NCBI RefSeq assembly: GCF_002906155.1
Contig: NZ_MUJK01000001.1
Location: 1,054,001 to 1,118,000, forward strand
Source of the DNA: Pseudomonas laurylsulfativorans
GTDB lineage: Bacteria > Pseudomonadota > Gammaproteobacteria > Pseudomonadales > Pseudomonadaceae
DNA length: 64,000 nucleotides
Direction: 5' to 3'
Below, piece by piece: positions 1 to 10,464 of this stretch. Numbering within the stretch: position 1 is the stretch's first letter; every line of letters begins with the position of its first letter. The notes under the pieces were generated by a model. It was not told where the DNA came from. It ran no database searches and was given only the letters and a program-made list of their open reading frames with translations. The position numbers were made by a program, and so were the translations under genes.

Positions 1-1323
1 GATCGTCACGTTAATTGGCGTGGTCATGCCCTTGCCCGCCAACGCCAGTTGGAAGGTGCCGCTTTTGGTGTGCCCGGTCACTGCCCAGCTATAGGCAGTT
101 GGCTCAGTGCCGAAGGCTGGTGTACTCACCACGTTGGCGACATCAAGGCCACTTTTAATGGCGCAGGTCAGCTTGACCGGCAGGCCGGCCATCGGGCTGC
201 TTGATTTGGGGATCAATGAGACCGTTTGAGCCTTATCCCGAATAAACCAATTACCCCCGGCGGGCACGGCGACGCCGCCAATCTTCACATCGGCCTCATC
301 CGCCAGGTTGTTCGACAACAACCTGCTGTCTGCCAAGGTAATCGGTGTGGTCATACCGTCGCCCGCCAACTTAAGTTCAAATCTGCCACTTCTGGTTTTC
401 CCGGTTACCGTCCAGCTATAAGTTGTACCCCCCCTTCCAAAGGCCGGAAAACTCACCACGTCGTCTAGAAAGAGGCCGCCTTTGACAAAACAGGTCAACG
501 TGACCGGAAGGCCCGCCAGCGGGCTACCTGATTTGGGAGTCAACGTCACCGTTTGCGCCTTGTCCCGGAAAAACCAATTACCCCCGGCAGACACGGCGAC
601 GCCGCCAATCTTTACGTCTGCCTCATCCGCCAGGTTGCTCGAGAGCAACTTGCTGACAGCCAAGGTAATCGGAGTGGTCATGCCCTTGCCCGCCAACGCA
701 AGCTGGAAGGTGCCGCTTCTGGTTTTCCCGGTTACTACCCAGCTATACGTGGTTTGCTCACTGCCAAAGGCCGGTGCACTCACCACGTCGGAGATACCGA
801 GGCCACTTTTGATTGCACAGGTCAGTGTGACCGGAAGACCGGCCAGTGGGCTGCCTGATTTGGGGACCAATGAGACCGTTTGAGCCTTATCCCGAATAAA
901 CCAATTGCCCCCGACAGGCACGGAGAAGCCGCCAACCCTCACGTCTGCCTCATCCGCCAGATTGCTCGAAATGACCAGGCTTCGGTGCTCCCACGATTCC
1001 ACCACTTCCCGGCTAAAAAACACCAGGGTGATTCGACCGCTCTTGCCATTGCCCGGCGTAATCTTCCAAATGAACTTGCCATTAACGGGAGCCACCCAAG
1101 CGCCAAACCCAGGCGATGCCACGGGTTCCAAACCGCCAGTTTCAACCAGCCCCAGATTGAGTTCCCTGGCAATTTCCGGCGGAGCCTCCACTGTCACTTC
1201 GCTCTCCTGCCCGCGGAACAAAACGAGTTCCGTCCCCCATTCCACTTTTTGGCCGTTGATCAACAACGTGGCTTGTTCCCAAGGACTTGGTGCTGCGGTT
1301 GCAGTGTTTAATTCGATGGTCAT
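1..1323 (-). CDS. Large repetitive protein, N-terminal 441 residues (partial)
   Basis: This frame is open from an ATG at 1323 to the left edge of the window with no stop, so only the N-terminal 441 codons are visible. After a unique head of about 120 residues the protein repeats a unit of exactly 109 residues (327 bp). The landmark SSNLADEADV recurs, with its DNA starting points at 951, 624 and 297. Each unit also carries GGNWF[IF]RDKAQTV, PLAGLPVTLTC-like and TYSW.VTGKT.SG segments, which look like beta-strand (Ig-like) modules. No signal peptide is evident. AAGGAAA precedes the start. The function is unknown; a large surface or secreted repeat protein is an inference. Confidence 0.75.
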   Translation of the reverse strand, partial: MTIELNTATAAPSPWEQATLLINGQKVEWGTELVLFRGQESEVTVEAPPEIARELNLGLVETGGLEPVASPGFGAWVAPVNGKFIWKITPGNGKSGRITLVFFSREVVESWEHRSLVISSNLADEADVRVGGFSVPVGGNWFIRDKAQTVSLVPKSGSPLAGLPVTLTCAIKSGLGISDVVSAPAFGSEQTTYSWVVTGKTRSGTFQLALAGKGMTTPITLAVSKLLSSNLADEADVKIGGVAVSAGGNWFFRDKAQTVTLTPKSGSPLAGLPVTLTCFVKGGLFLDDVVSFPAFGRGGTTYSWTVTGKTRSGRFELKLAGDGMTTPITLADSRLLSNNLADEADVKIGGVAVPAGGNWFIRDKAQTVSLIPKSSSPMAGLPVKLTCAIKSGLDVANVVSTPAFGTEPTAYSWAVTGHTKSGTFQLALAGKGMTTPINVTI

Positions 1324-1369
1324 GACGACGTTTCCTTTTCAGCGTTGGACATAAAAAACAGTCCATGAA

Positions 1370-1464
1370 CTATCAGGAAAAATCGATGTACCGAGAACAA
1401 CCATAAATGACAGGCAGGCTGGTGAAAAACGTGTATTTCTTAATTATTTAGGAGTTCCTGATAG
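1370..1464. repeat. Inverted repeat upstream of the repeat-protein gene
   Basis: CTATCAGGAA (1370-1379) and TTCCTGATAG (1455-1464) are perfect inverted 10-mers, and a third degenerate copy CTATCAGAAA follows at 1471-1480. They lie in the AT-richer gap in front of the minus-strand repeat-protein gene. They could form a long-loop stem or be paired binding sites. No -10/-35 pair was assigned with confidence. Confidence 0.4.
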
Positions 1465-1542
1465 CAGCAACTATCAGAAATGACAGAAATAAAAAGCATT
1501 CAGCATGGCCGCGCCGTTCAACAACGCGGCCGTCACACTGGC

Positions 1543-1764
1543 TTACTGGGTAATGCACCGAGTCGTGGTGGTGACTCGTGTCACCTGCCCGTCTTCGCCC
1601 CGTACATCGCCCAGGACGTCGGTTTTATCCATGGCCTGGCAGGTACGTTCAGGAGGTGGTGGAGTGACTGTTGGAGGTGGGGGCGGACTGGAGCAGCCGC
1701 CGAGGATCGCCACGCACAATGCCAGCGACAAAGGTGAGATAACGCGTTTCCCAAGAGTGTTCAT
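1543..1764 (-). CDS. Small putative lipoprotein
   Basis: The product is 73 residues, starting MNTLGKRVISPLSLALCVAI and followed by a lipobox-like LGGC. It therefore has a charged n-region, a hydrophobic core and a lipidation cysteine at about residue 24. The mature part begins with a proline-rich stretch (SSPPPPPTVTPPPP) that resembles a flexible linker, followed by a short polar tail with a CQAMDKTDV segment. The ATG at 1764 was chosen over an upstream in-frame Met at 1884 because the signal sequence begins there. The ribosome site is weak. The function is unknown; it stands alone between the repeat protein and a DUF1652 gene. Confidence 0.65.
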   Translation of the reverse strand: MNTLGKRVISPLSLALCVAILGGCSSPPPPPTVTPPPPERTCQAMDKTDVLGDVRGEDGQVTRVTTTTRCITQ

Positions 1765-1906
1765 AGGTTGACCCGCGATAAATGAAAGACACATTTTTGT
1801 GACAACAAAACCTGCGCGTAAAATCCACACACCTGTCACAAAAATAAATATCTGCGAATCATTTATAGCCCAGCCGGTGGCCAATGCCAGTAAAAGCTGG
1901 CAGTTC

Positions 1907-2158
1907 TTACATCACCGGATCAGGGTGTTGCAGGGAATTGCTGTCCAGTTCGTAGCGCAATTCCTCGATCAATGCAGCGACTGATTCTGTAGTTTGCAAC
2001 CTACTCAAGTTCAGACCACTGACCACCAGGTCCACCTGCCCCGAAACCGGGTGGTAGAGCTTTACGGTCAGCGAATGATTGCCCGTGATACTGCATTCGC
2101 AGGCCAAGGGTGAAAAACTGCGTTCGATCAGCATCCGCAGCTGTGCCAGCGTAATCAT
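1907..2158 (-). CDS. DUF1652 family protein
   Basis: This is a small acidic protein of 83 residues (MITLAQLRMLIERSFSPLAC...). It has the pattern of the Pseudomonas DUF1652 family: an N-terminal helix with ERSFSPLACEC, a central beta segment LTVKLYHP.SGQVDLVVSGL, and a C-terminal helix IEELRYELDS. The family is common in Pseudomonas and has no established function. The start at 2158 begins exactly at the conserved region; an upstream in-frame Met at 2239 would add residues not typical of the family. It is a single gene, with 181 bp between it and the next gene. Confidence 0.7.
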   Translation of the reverse strand: MITLAQLRMLIERSFSPLACECSITGNHSLTVKLYHPVSGQVDLVVSGLNLSRLQTTESVAALIEELRYELDSNSLQHPDPVM

Positions 2159-2339
2159 GGCGATGGGGCCTGGCGGGTTGATACATCGTGTAACTGGCTC
2201 ATGGCGGGCCGTTCCTTTTGCGGATAACGAAGGGCGCACGCAGATGACTCAAGGACACCTGCTGCTCTTCCCCAGCCTAAGAGCCGATACTCCAGGTCAA
2301 CACATGAATTTGCACCCTGCGCATTAGTGCATTTGCACC

Positions 2340-3836
2340 TTAACGCTGCCCCTTGGGCCGCCACTCACTAGAAAATAACCCCCGCTCCCGCGCCCAAACA
2401 ATTGCCTCGCTGCGACTATGTATATCGAGCTTGGAATACACCGCAGCCACATGGTTACGCACCGTATTCGGCGCGAGTTTCAGGCGCGCGGCGACTTCCT
2501 TGTCAGCCAGACCCTCGCAAATCAGGCCCAGTACATCGCGCTCACGGGCGGTCAGGTCGGTGAAGGAGCCGCCGGGCAACTGCGCAGAATTGACGCTCTT
2601 CACGTTAGCCAGTTTTTCGATCAGCGTGCGGCTGAACCACGTGGCGTCCTTCATCACTTCCTCGATGGCCGACACCAGTTCCAGCTCGGTGCGCCTGCGT
2701 TCGGTGATGTCCATCAATACCAGCAGAAAACACCGGCGGTCCTGAATGGTCACGGTGCCCGCCGACACCGCGCAATCGATCAGCCCCCCGTCTTTTCTAC
2801 GCACACGCACGTCGATGCGATCCAGGCTACCGGTTTTCTCCAGCGCAGCGAACAGGCGGATGCGCGCGTTTTTGTCGTCGATGAAATCGATCTGCGCAAT
2901 GCTGATCCCAAGCACCTCTCCACTGGGAAAACCCAGGGTATCGAGGAACGCTTCGTTGACATCCAGCACCAGATGATCAGCCGCGCCGCATATCAGTATC
3001 GGCACCGGGGACAGGCGAAAGGCCTTGGCAAAGCGCTCCTCGCTCTGGCGCAGGGCAACTTCAGCTTTGTGCCGCAGCGCCATGTCGACAAAGGAAAACA
3101 ACATACAGGCTTCGTCGTTGAGCTCCAGTGGCTGGCCGGCGACGATTACCTGTTTGCTGCCGCCGTCGGGCAAGCGCAACTCGGCTTGCATCTGTGGAAT
3201 GGTCACCCTCTCGCGCAGGCACTGTTTGACCAGGTCCCGGTTTTCGGCCTGCTCCAACACGTCCAGCTCATAGGCGGAGGTGCCGATCACCTGGTCACGC
3301 GTGTAGCCGGTCATTTCGAGGAAGCCGGGATTGACCTTGATGTAGCGCAGATCACTGAGGCGGCAGATCAGCGCCGGTGCCGGATTGGCGGCAAAGGTTT
3401 TCTCGAAGCGCTGCTCGGCGCTGGCCCAGTCGGTGACATCGTCCATGATCAGCACCAGCGATTCCGGCTCGCCGTGGTTGTCGGCCAATACCAGGCTGCG
3501 CACACGATGGACCCAACTGCGTTCTGCGTCCGCCGCCGAGGTCAATTCCACCAGCACATCGCTGAATGTCTCGCCCCGGCCCACCCGGCTGATCGGGTAG
3601 CTGTCGACCGGCACCACATGATTGTTGCGATAGCGCAGTGCGAAGCGTTTGGTATACGCCTCGGCGTTGGCACCCAGATCACTGACCTGTTCGACGCCAT
3701 GCATCGTCAGCGCCGCCTCGTTGGCCCACAGGATGCTCCGGTCTGGGTCGAGCAGAATCACCCCATCGGACAGGCCGGCGATGATCTGCTGCAACTGGCG
3801 ACGATTGGTTTCCGTGGCCAGCACGTCCTGGCTCAT
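2340..3836 (-). CDS. PAS-domain LuxR-type transcriptional regulator
   Basis: The product is 498 residues. Three PAS segments follow each other (about 15-135, 145-265 and 275-395), each with a recognisable core: SDGVILLDPDRSILWANEAA, PAPALICRLSDLRYIKVNP and SPVPILICGAADHLVLDVN. The last 65 residues form a LuxR/GerE helix-turn-helix (LTARERDVLGLICEGLADKEVA). There is no receiver or kinase domain, so it looks like a one-component sensor-regulator that reads an intracellular signal. The ATG at 3836 is preceded by TGGAGG at 4-nt spacing; the longer open frame to 4130 has no comparable site. It sits beside pyrimidine catabolism genes, but that functional link is inference. Confidence 0.85.
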   Translation of the reverse strand: MSQDVLATETNRRQLQQIIAGLSDGVILLDPDRSILWANEAALTMHGVEQVSDLGANAEAYTKRFALRYRNNHVVPVDSYPISRVGRGETFSDVLVELTSAADAERSWVHRVRSLVLADNHGEPESLVLIMDDVTDWASAEQRFEKTFAANPAPALICRLSDLRYIKVNPGFLEMTGYTRDQVIGTSAYELDVLEQAENRDLVKQCLRERVTIPQMQAELRLPDGGSKQVIVAGQPLELNDEACMLFSFVDMALRHKAEVALRQSEERFAKAFRLSPVPILICGAADHLVLDVNEAFLDTLGFPSGEVLGISIAQIDFIDDKNARIRLFAALEKTGSLDRIDVRVRRKDGGLIDCAVSAGTVTIQDRRCFLLVLMDITERRRTELELVSAIEEVMKDATWFSRTLIEKLANVKSVNSAQLPGGSFTDLTARERDVLGLICEGLADKEVAARLKLAPNTVRNHVAAVYSKLDIHSRSEAIVWARERGLFSSEWRPKGQR

Positions 3837-4044
3837 TGCGCCTCCACAAGTATGTTGACCCTGTGAAGAGTACGACCGCCGGAGTATCAGATCGTGCGAA
3901 AACCCGTGGGATAGATTGCAGCAGATTGACCGGTTGGGAGTTGGACGACGTCGTGTTGCGCCACTGATTGAGGCATTCAACAGGATGACGATTGAGAATT
4001 GCCCGTTGTGACGTGCACCGACAATTCGGCGCACGTCACAGGGT

Positions 4045-5328
4045 TCAAGCCGCCAACTCGCCCTTGGCAACCGCCGCCGAAGCCGCCAGCATCGCCCGCA
4101 ACAGCACTGCACACCCGGCCGCCAGGTCATCCGGCGCGGCGTTTTCGATTTCGTTGTGGCTGATGCCGCCTTCGCACGGCACGAAGATCATCCCGGCCGG
4201 GCCGAGTTCGGCGAGGAAGATCGCGTCATGCCCTGCGCCGCTGACGATGTCCATGTGCGACAGGCCCAGGCCCTGGGCTGCGCCACGCACCGCCTCGACG
4301 CAGCCCTTGTCGAAGTACAGCGGCGGGAAGTCGGCCGTCGGGGTGAGCTCGAAGGTCAGGCCGTGTTCTTCGCAGGTGGTTTCGATGACTTCACGCACCT
4401 CGGCGATCATCGAGTCCAGGCGTGCCGGTTCCAGATGGCGGAAGTCCAGGGTCATGCGCACTTCGCCGGGGATGACGTTGCGCGAGCCGGGATAGGCTTG
4501 CAGGCACCCGACGGTGCCGCAGGCATGGGGTTGATGGCTGAGGGCAGCGCGGTTGAGCGCGCCGACGATCACCGCGGCGCCGACCAGGGCGTCCTTGCGC
4601 AGGTGCATCGGCGTCGGGCCGGCGTGAGCTTCCACGCCGCGCAGTTTCAGGTCGAACCATTTCTGCCCGAGGGCACCCATCACCACGCCGATGGTCTTGC
4701 GTTCGTCTTCAAGGATCGGGCCTTGCTCGATGTGGGCTTCGAAATAAGCGCCCACGGCATGGCCGGTGACCTGACGCGGGCCGGCATAGCCAATGGCATT
4801 CAGTGCTTCACCCACAGTCACGCCATCGGCATCGACCTTGGCCAGGGTTTCCTCAAGGGTGAATTTCTCCGCGAACACGCCGGAACCCATCATGCACGGG
4901 GCGAAGCGCGAGCCTTCTTCGTTGGTCCAGACCACCACTTCCAGCGGCGCTTCGGTTTCGATGTTGAGGTCATTGAGGGTGCGTAGCACTTCGACGCCGG
5001 CCAACACGCCGAAGCAGCCGTCGAACTTACCGCCGGTGGGCTGGGTGTCGATATGGCTGCCGGTCATCACCGGTGGCAGCTCGTGATTGCGCCCGGGACG
5101 GCGGGCGAAGATATTGCCGACGGCGTCGATGCTGACAGTGCAGCCGGCCTCTTCGCACCATTTGACGAAGATGTCCCGGGCCTGGCGATCGAGGTCGGTC
5201 AGGGCCAGGCGACACACGCCCCCCTTGACCGTGGCGCCGAGCCTGGCCAGCTCCATGAGCGATTGCCACAGGCGGTCGCGGTTGATGTGCTGAAGGCTGG
5301 ACTGCAGAACGTCTACGGCCGCGTTCAT
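4045..5328 (-). CDS. Zn-dependent M20-family amidohydrolase (beta-ureidopropionase / N-carbamoyl amino acid hydrolase)
   Basis: The product is 427 residues of the AmaB/HyuC/PydC-like branch of peptidase family M20. The metal-site motifs GSHIDTQPTGGKFDGCFGV (about residues 91-109) and TNEEGSRF (about 134-141) are intact, as is the C-terminal SGAGHDAIFL motif. The expected reaction is hydrolysis of N-carbamoyl-beta-alanine (or another N-carbamoyl amino acid) to the amino acid, CO2 and ammonia, the third step of reductive pyrimidine degradation in the cytoplasm. GAGGAGATCATC precedes the ATG. It is followed upstream by the NCS1 permease on the same strand, and the first two pathway steps are encoded by the divergent genes at 7502-11739. 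Confidence 0.9.
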   Translation of the reverse strand: MNAAVDVLQSSLQHINRDRLWQSLMELARLGATVKGGVCRLALTDLDRQARDIFVKWCEEAGCTVSIDAVGNIFARRPGRNHELPPVMTGSHIDTQPTGGKFDGCFGVLAGVEVLRTLNDLNIETEAPLEVVVWTNEEGSRFAPCMMGSGVFAEKFTLEETLAKVDADGVTVGEALNAIGYAGPRQVTGHAVGAYFEAHIEQGPILEDERKTIGVVMGALGQKWFDLKLRGVEAHAGPTPMHLRKDALVGAAVIVGALNRAALSHQPHACGTVGCLQAYPGSRNVIPGEVRMTLDFRHLEPARLDSMIAEVREVIETTCEEHGLTFELTPTADFPPLYFDKGCVEAVRGAAQGLGLSHMDIVSGAGHDAIFLAELGPAGMIFVPCEGGISHNEIENAAPDDLAAGCAVLLRAMLAASAAVAKGELAA

Positions 5329-5391
5329 GATGATCTCCTCAGGCTGTTCTTGTGTGTTTCTTCAGGCAATTGGTTGGTGAGCTTGAGGCCG

Positions 5392-5466
5392 CCATCGCGG
5401 GCAAGCCCGCTCCCACAGGTTTTGTGAACACCCGAGAACCCTGTAGGAGCTGGCTTGCCAGCGAAG
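5392..5466. repeat. REP pair
   Basis: Two oppositely oriented REP palindromes (CGGGCAAGCCCGCTCCCACA and CTGTAGGAGCTGGCTTGCCA) lie between the amidohydrolase and permease genes. Confidence 0.8.
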
Positions 5467-5476
5467 GGGCCAATGT

Positions 5477-6961
5477 TCACACCGCAGATTTCGCGACAGA
5501 TGGGTTAGGCCGCATCACACTCAACCCGTAATAAATCACCCCACCCAGCGCCGAGCCGGTAAACCAGCCATAGCTGTAGAACCAGCTGAACGCATCACTG
5601 CCCAGGGACAGCAGCGTCAACGCCACCGGCACGCCGAAAGCAATGAAACCGCACCAGTTCCACGCCGGGTACACGTCATCGCGGTACAGGCCGGCAAGGT
5701 CCAGTTGCTGTTTCTTGATCAGGAAATAGTCCACCACCATGATCCCGGCGATCGGCCCCAGCAGGCTGGAATAGCCGAGCAGCCAGTTGGAATAGACGGT
5801 TTCAAGACTGACGTCCGAGACGATCAGACCGAGTTTTTTCAGCAGTTCATGGGCCATCAGGCCCAGCCCCACCAGCCCGGTCAGGATCACCGCCTTGGTG
5901 CGGTTGATCGCTTTGGGCGCAATGTTCTGGAAGTCATTGGTTGGCGACACGATGTTGGCTGCGGTATTGGTCGACAGCGTGGCGATGATGATCAGCGCCA
6001 TCGCCAGTGCGACCCAAACCGGGCTCTGGATATGACCGATCAGGGTCACCGGATCGGACACCGTTACCCCCACCAGTTTCACCGACGCGGCAGTCATCAC
6101 CACGCCGAGGGACGCGAACAGGAACATGGTCAGCGGCAAACCAATGATCTGCCCGACAATCTGGTCTTTCTGGCTTTTCGCATAACGGCTGAAGTCGGGG
6201 ATGTTCAGCGACAGTGTCGCCCAGAAGCCGACCATCGCCGTCAGCCCGGCCGCGAAGTAGCTGGCCACGCCGGCGCCTTCGGGACGCTTGGCCGGAATCG
6301 CGAGTAATTCGGTCATCGACACGTTGGGCATCGCCCAGACCAGCAGGCCTACCCCCACCAGCACCAATAGTGGCGCCGACAGGGTTTCCAGCCATTTGAT
6401 CGACTCGGCGCCACGGATCACCACCCACAGGTTCAGCGCCCAGAACACCATGAAGCCGATGACCTCGCCAGTGCCGCCCAGGGACTTCCACCCCTCGAAC
6501 ACCGAGCCGAGAAACAGGTGAATCGCCAACCCGCCGAACATGGTCTGAATACCGAACCAGCCACACGCCACCAGGGCGCGAATCAGGCACGGAATATTGG
6601 AACCGAGCACGCCGAAGGACGAGCGCAGCAACACAGGAAAGGGAATGCCGTACTTGGTGCCGGGAAAGGCGTTAAGTGTCAGGGGAATCAGCACGATGAT
6701 GTTGGCGAACAGAATCGCCAGCAGTGCTTCGCCGACGGTCAGGCCGAAGTACGCAGTCAACACCCCGCCGAGGGTGTAGGTCGGCACACAAATCGCCATG
6801 CCCACCCACAGCGCGGTGATGTGCCATTTGTTCCAGGTGCGTTCGCGCACCTTGGTCGGTGCAATGTCGTGGTTGTAACGGGGACTGTCGAGGACATCGT
6901 TGCCGGCTTCCAGCTCAACCAAGCCGTCGCGCTCGGTCACTTGCGATCTGATCTGTTGCAT
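5477..6961 (-). CDS. NCS1 family nucleobase:cation symporter
   Basis: This is a polytopic inner-membrane protein of 494 residues from the chosen start, with about twelve hydrophobic segments. NCS1-type landmarks are the N-terminal NHDIAPTKVRERTWNKWH, the segment GTKYGIPFPVLLRSSFGVLG, and NIPDFSRYAKS in mid-protein, all characteristic of uracil/allantoin/hydantoin permeases. Given its neighbours it most likely imports a pyrimidine or hydantoin. Two starts are possible: 6961 (MQQIRSQ, GTGGAG 5-9 nt upstream) and 6997 (MSNNNQK, no clear ribosome site); the first is preferred. It faces the divergent dihydropyrimidinase gene across a 540-bp regulatory gap. Confidence 0.9.
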   Translation of the reverse strand: MQQIRSQVTERDGLVELEAGNDVLDSPRYNHDIAPTKVRERTWNKWHITALWVGMAICVPTYTLGGVLTAYFGLTVGEALLAILFANIIVLIPLTLNAFPGTKYGIPFPVLLRSSFGVLGSNIPCLIRALVACGWFGIQTMFGGLAIHLFLGSVFEGWKSLGGTGEVIGFMVFWALNLWVVIRGAESIKWLETLSAPLLVLVGVGLLVWAMPNVSMTELLAIPAKRPEGAGVASYFAAGLTAMVGFWATLSLNIPDFSRYAKSQKDQIVGQIIGLPLTMFLFASLGVVMTAASVKLVGVTVSDPVTLIGHIQSPVWVALAMALIIIATLSTNTAANIVSPTNDFQNIAPKAINRTKAVILTGLVGLGLMAHELLKKLGLIVSDVSLETVYSNWLLGYSSLLGPIAGIMVVDYFLIKKQQLDLAGLYRDDVYPAWNWCGFIAFGVPVALTLLSLGSDAFSWFYSYGWFTGSALGGVIYYGLSVMRPNPSVAKSAV

Positions 6962-7075
6962 GGCCGCTCCACTGTTCTTTTGATTATTGTTGCTCATCAG
7001 GGATCGGCGACTTCAATAAACGTGCCGAGTACCCCGACTACGCATCGGGCAGTTCCATAAACACATTGCAACCAA

Positions 7076-7089
7076 CTGATGTTCATCAG
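7076..7089. promoter_or_regulatory. Dyad CTGATG-TT-CATCAG
   Basis: A perfect inverted 6-mer with a 2-nt spacer lies just upstream of the NCS1 gene (reading minus) in the divergent control region 6962-7501. It could be a transcription factor site; the identity is unknown. Confidence 0.35.
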
Positions 7090-7190
7090 GTTTATTCGCT
7101 GACTCGACTATTTGTCAGGCCACTCAGGCCGAATGCCAGGCAAGTTGTCCGAACAGTCAGGACTCAATCTGGTGCGTTGATCTTTTTTCA

Positions 7191-7209
7191 ATGGTTGCAC
7201 ATCAACCAT
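7191..7209. promoter_or_regulatory. Dyad ATGGTTG-N5-CAACCAT
   Basis: Perfect 7-bp inverted arms with a 5-nt spacer lie in the divergent region between the NCS1 permease and dihydropyrimidinase genes. About 40 bp further right, at 7247, is TTGACCA, which matches one half of the TTGACCA-nn-TGGTCAA type of RutR site. This is a candidate operator for the TetR-family regulator at 11896-12516. Confidence 0.4.
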
Positions 7210-7277
7210 AGACCCTACTCAAACAGCTGATTTCACATAGGAAATCTTGACCATATTTCGATCCTGTCAAGTGCGTC

Positions 7278-7303
7278 AAAATGGTGAGTGGCCTCACCAT
7301 TTT
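7278..7303. promoter_or_regulatory. Long perfect dyad in front of the dihydropyrimidinase gene
   Basis: AAAATGGTGAG (7278-7288) and CTCACCATTTT (7293-7303) are perfect inverted 11-mers separated by TGGC. This is the most striking palindrome of the 540-bp gap and lies about 200 bp upstream of the dihydropyrimidinase start. It is a candidate operator; which regulator binds is not known from sequence. Confidence 0.5.
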
Positions 7304-7462
7304 GGTGATATCCGTATTTATTCCTTAATTATCAATATGTTAATAACTGAATAAGCTTATAAAAAATATTCTTGCCGATTCGGACAAGTGCAGCTAGCGT
7401 TTAATCCTGACAGCAATGACAGGATTTATTCTGTACCGGCTGTTTTTATATAAAACATCTAG

Positions 7463-8941
<1,479 letters not shown>

Positions 8942-8956
8942 TAGCGGCCTTCGGCC

Positions 8957-9026
8957 TATCGCTGGCAAGCCAGCTCCTACAGTTTGGAATGCTTTCCCCT
9001 TGTAGGAGCTGGCTTGCCAGCGATGG
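8957..9026. repeat. REP pair
   Basis: TCGCTGGCAAGCCAGCTCCTACA and TGTAGGAGCTGGCTTGCCAG are oppositely oriented copies between the dihydropyrimidinase gene and preT. Confidence 0.85.
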
Positions 9027-9096
9027 CGTCATCACAGCCAACAAAAAAACAATGCCCATCAGAGGCAGCACCTCAAATAACCGTGAGGCCTAAACC

Positions 9097-10464
9097 GTGA
9101 TCAAGACCCTGACCCACCTCCCGCATCCCTACGAAAACGCGGCCGCCCTCGCCGGCCACTTCACCGATCTGGCGCCGCCGCTCAACGAGCGCCAGGCCCA
9201 TCTCGAAGCCTCACGCTGCCTGTATTGCTACGACGCGCCCTGCGTGAATGCCTGCCCGAGCGAGATCGACATTCCCTCGTTCATCCGCAATATCCAGCAG
9301 GACAACGTGCAAGGCGCCGCGCAGAAGATCCTCTCGGCCAACATCCTCGGCGGCAGTTGCGCCCGGGTTTGCCCGACGGAAATCCTTTGCCAGCAAGCCT
9401 GCGTGCGCAACAACGCCCACGAATGCGCGCCGGTCATGATCGGCCTGTTGCAACGCTACGCCGTGGATAACGCCCATTTCAGCACGCACCCCTTCCAACG
9501 TGCTGCCACCACCGGTAAACGCATCGCCGTGGTGGGCGCCGGTCCAGCCGGTTTGTCCTGCGCCCACCGCAGCGCCATGCACGGGCATGACGTGGTGATC
9601 TTCGAGGCAAGGGAAAAGGCCGGGGGCCTCAATGAGTACGGGATCGCCAAATACAAACTGGTGGATGACTACGCGCAACGGGAGCTTGAGTTCTTGCTGG
9701 AGATCGGCGGAATCGAAATCCGCCACGGACAGAAACTCGGTGACAACCTGACCCTCAGTGAACTGCATCAACAGTTCGACGCGGTGTTCCTCGGCCTCGG
9801 GCTCAACGCCAGCAAACAACTGGGTCTGGCCAACGAAGACGCGCCCGGCCTGCTCGCCGCCACCGACTACATCCGCGAACTGCGCCAGGCCGATGACCTG
9901 AGCCAACTGCCTCTGGCCGACCACTGCATTGTCCTCGGCGCAGGCAACACCGCCATCGACATGGCCGTGCAAATGGCCCGCCTCGGTGCCCATGACGTGA
10001 ATCTGGTGTACCGACGCGGTGCCGAAGACATGGGCGCCACCCATCACGAGCAGGAGATCGCCAAGGCCAATCAGGTGCGGCTGATGACTTGGGCGCAACC
10101 CGAAGAAGTGCTGCTCGATGACCACGGCCGCGTGCGCGGTATGCGTTTCGCCCGCACCCAGCTGGTGGAAGGTCGCCTGCAAACCACCGGCGAAACCTTC
10201 GAACTGGCCGCCGACGCGATCTTCAAAGCCATTGGCCAGGCCTTCGACGGCAGCGCCCTCGCCGATCCGCTGGCCCGTGAGCTCAAGCGTCAGGGCGAGC
10301 GCATCGAAGTCGATGAACAACTGCGCACCAGCATCCCCGGCGTGTATGCCGGCGGCGACTGCACCAACCTCGATCAAGACCTCACTGTGCAAGCGGTGCA
10401 ACATGGCAAGCGCGCCGCCGAGGCGATCAACGCTCAACTGATGCTCAACGTGGAGGCTGCGTAA
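9097..10464 (+). CDS. preT: NAD(P)-dependent dihydropyrimidine dehydrogenase, electron-transfer subunit PreT
   Basis: The product is 455 residues resembling the glutamate synthase small subunit. The N-terminal part carries cysteine clusters for iron-sulfur binding (CLYCYDAPCVNACPSEIDIP, then CARVCPTEILCQQAC). It is followed by an FAD-binding Rossmann motif (AVVGAGPAGLSCAH) and a second dinucleotide site (IVLGAGNTAIDMA). It should take electrons from NAD(P)H and pass them to PreA for reduction of uracil/thymine. The start is GTG, with GTGAGG about 8 nt upstream. The next gene begins at the very next base after its stop, so translation is probably coupled. Confidence 0.93.
   Translation: MIKTLTHLPHPYENAAALAGHFTDLAPPLNERQAHLEASRCLYCYDAPCVNACPSEIDIPSFIRNIQQDNVQGAAQKILSANILGGSCARVCPTEILCQQACVRNNAHECAPVMIGLLQRYAVDNAHFSTHPFQRAATTGKRIAVVGAGPAGLSCAHRSAMHGHDVVIFEAREKAGGLNEYGIAKYKLVDDYAQRELEFLLEIGGIEIRHGQKLGDNLTLSELHQQFDAVFLGLGLNASKQLGLANEDAPGLLAATDYIRELRQADDLSQLPLADHCIVLGAGNTAIDMAVQMARLGAHDVNLVYRRGAEDMGATHHEQEIAKANQVRLMTWAQPEEVLLDDHGRVRGMRFARTQLVEGRLQTTGETFELAADAIFKAIGQAFDGSALADPLARELKRQGERIEVDEQLRTSIPGVYAGGDCTNLDQDLTVQAVQHGKRAAEAINAQLMLNVEAA

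Noticed and set aside
482..1354. Several plus-strand frames of 100-150 codons at the left edge
   Set aside because: They are repetitive because they mirror the 109-residue repeats of the real minus-strand gene, and none has a good start.
2418..3866. Long plus-strand open frame of 482 codons
   Set aside because: It is antisense to the PAS-LuxR gene, whose domains are unmistakable. Open antisense frames are common in high-GC DNA.
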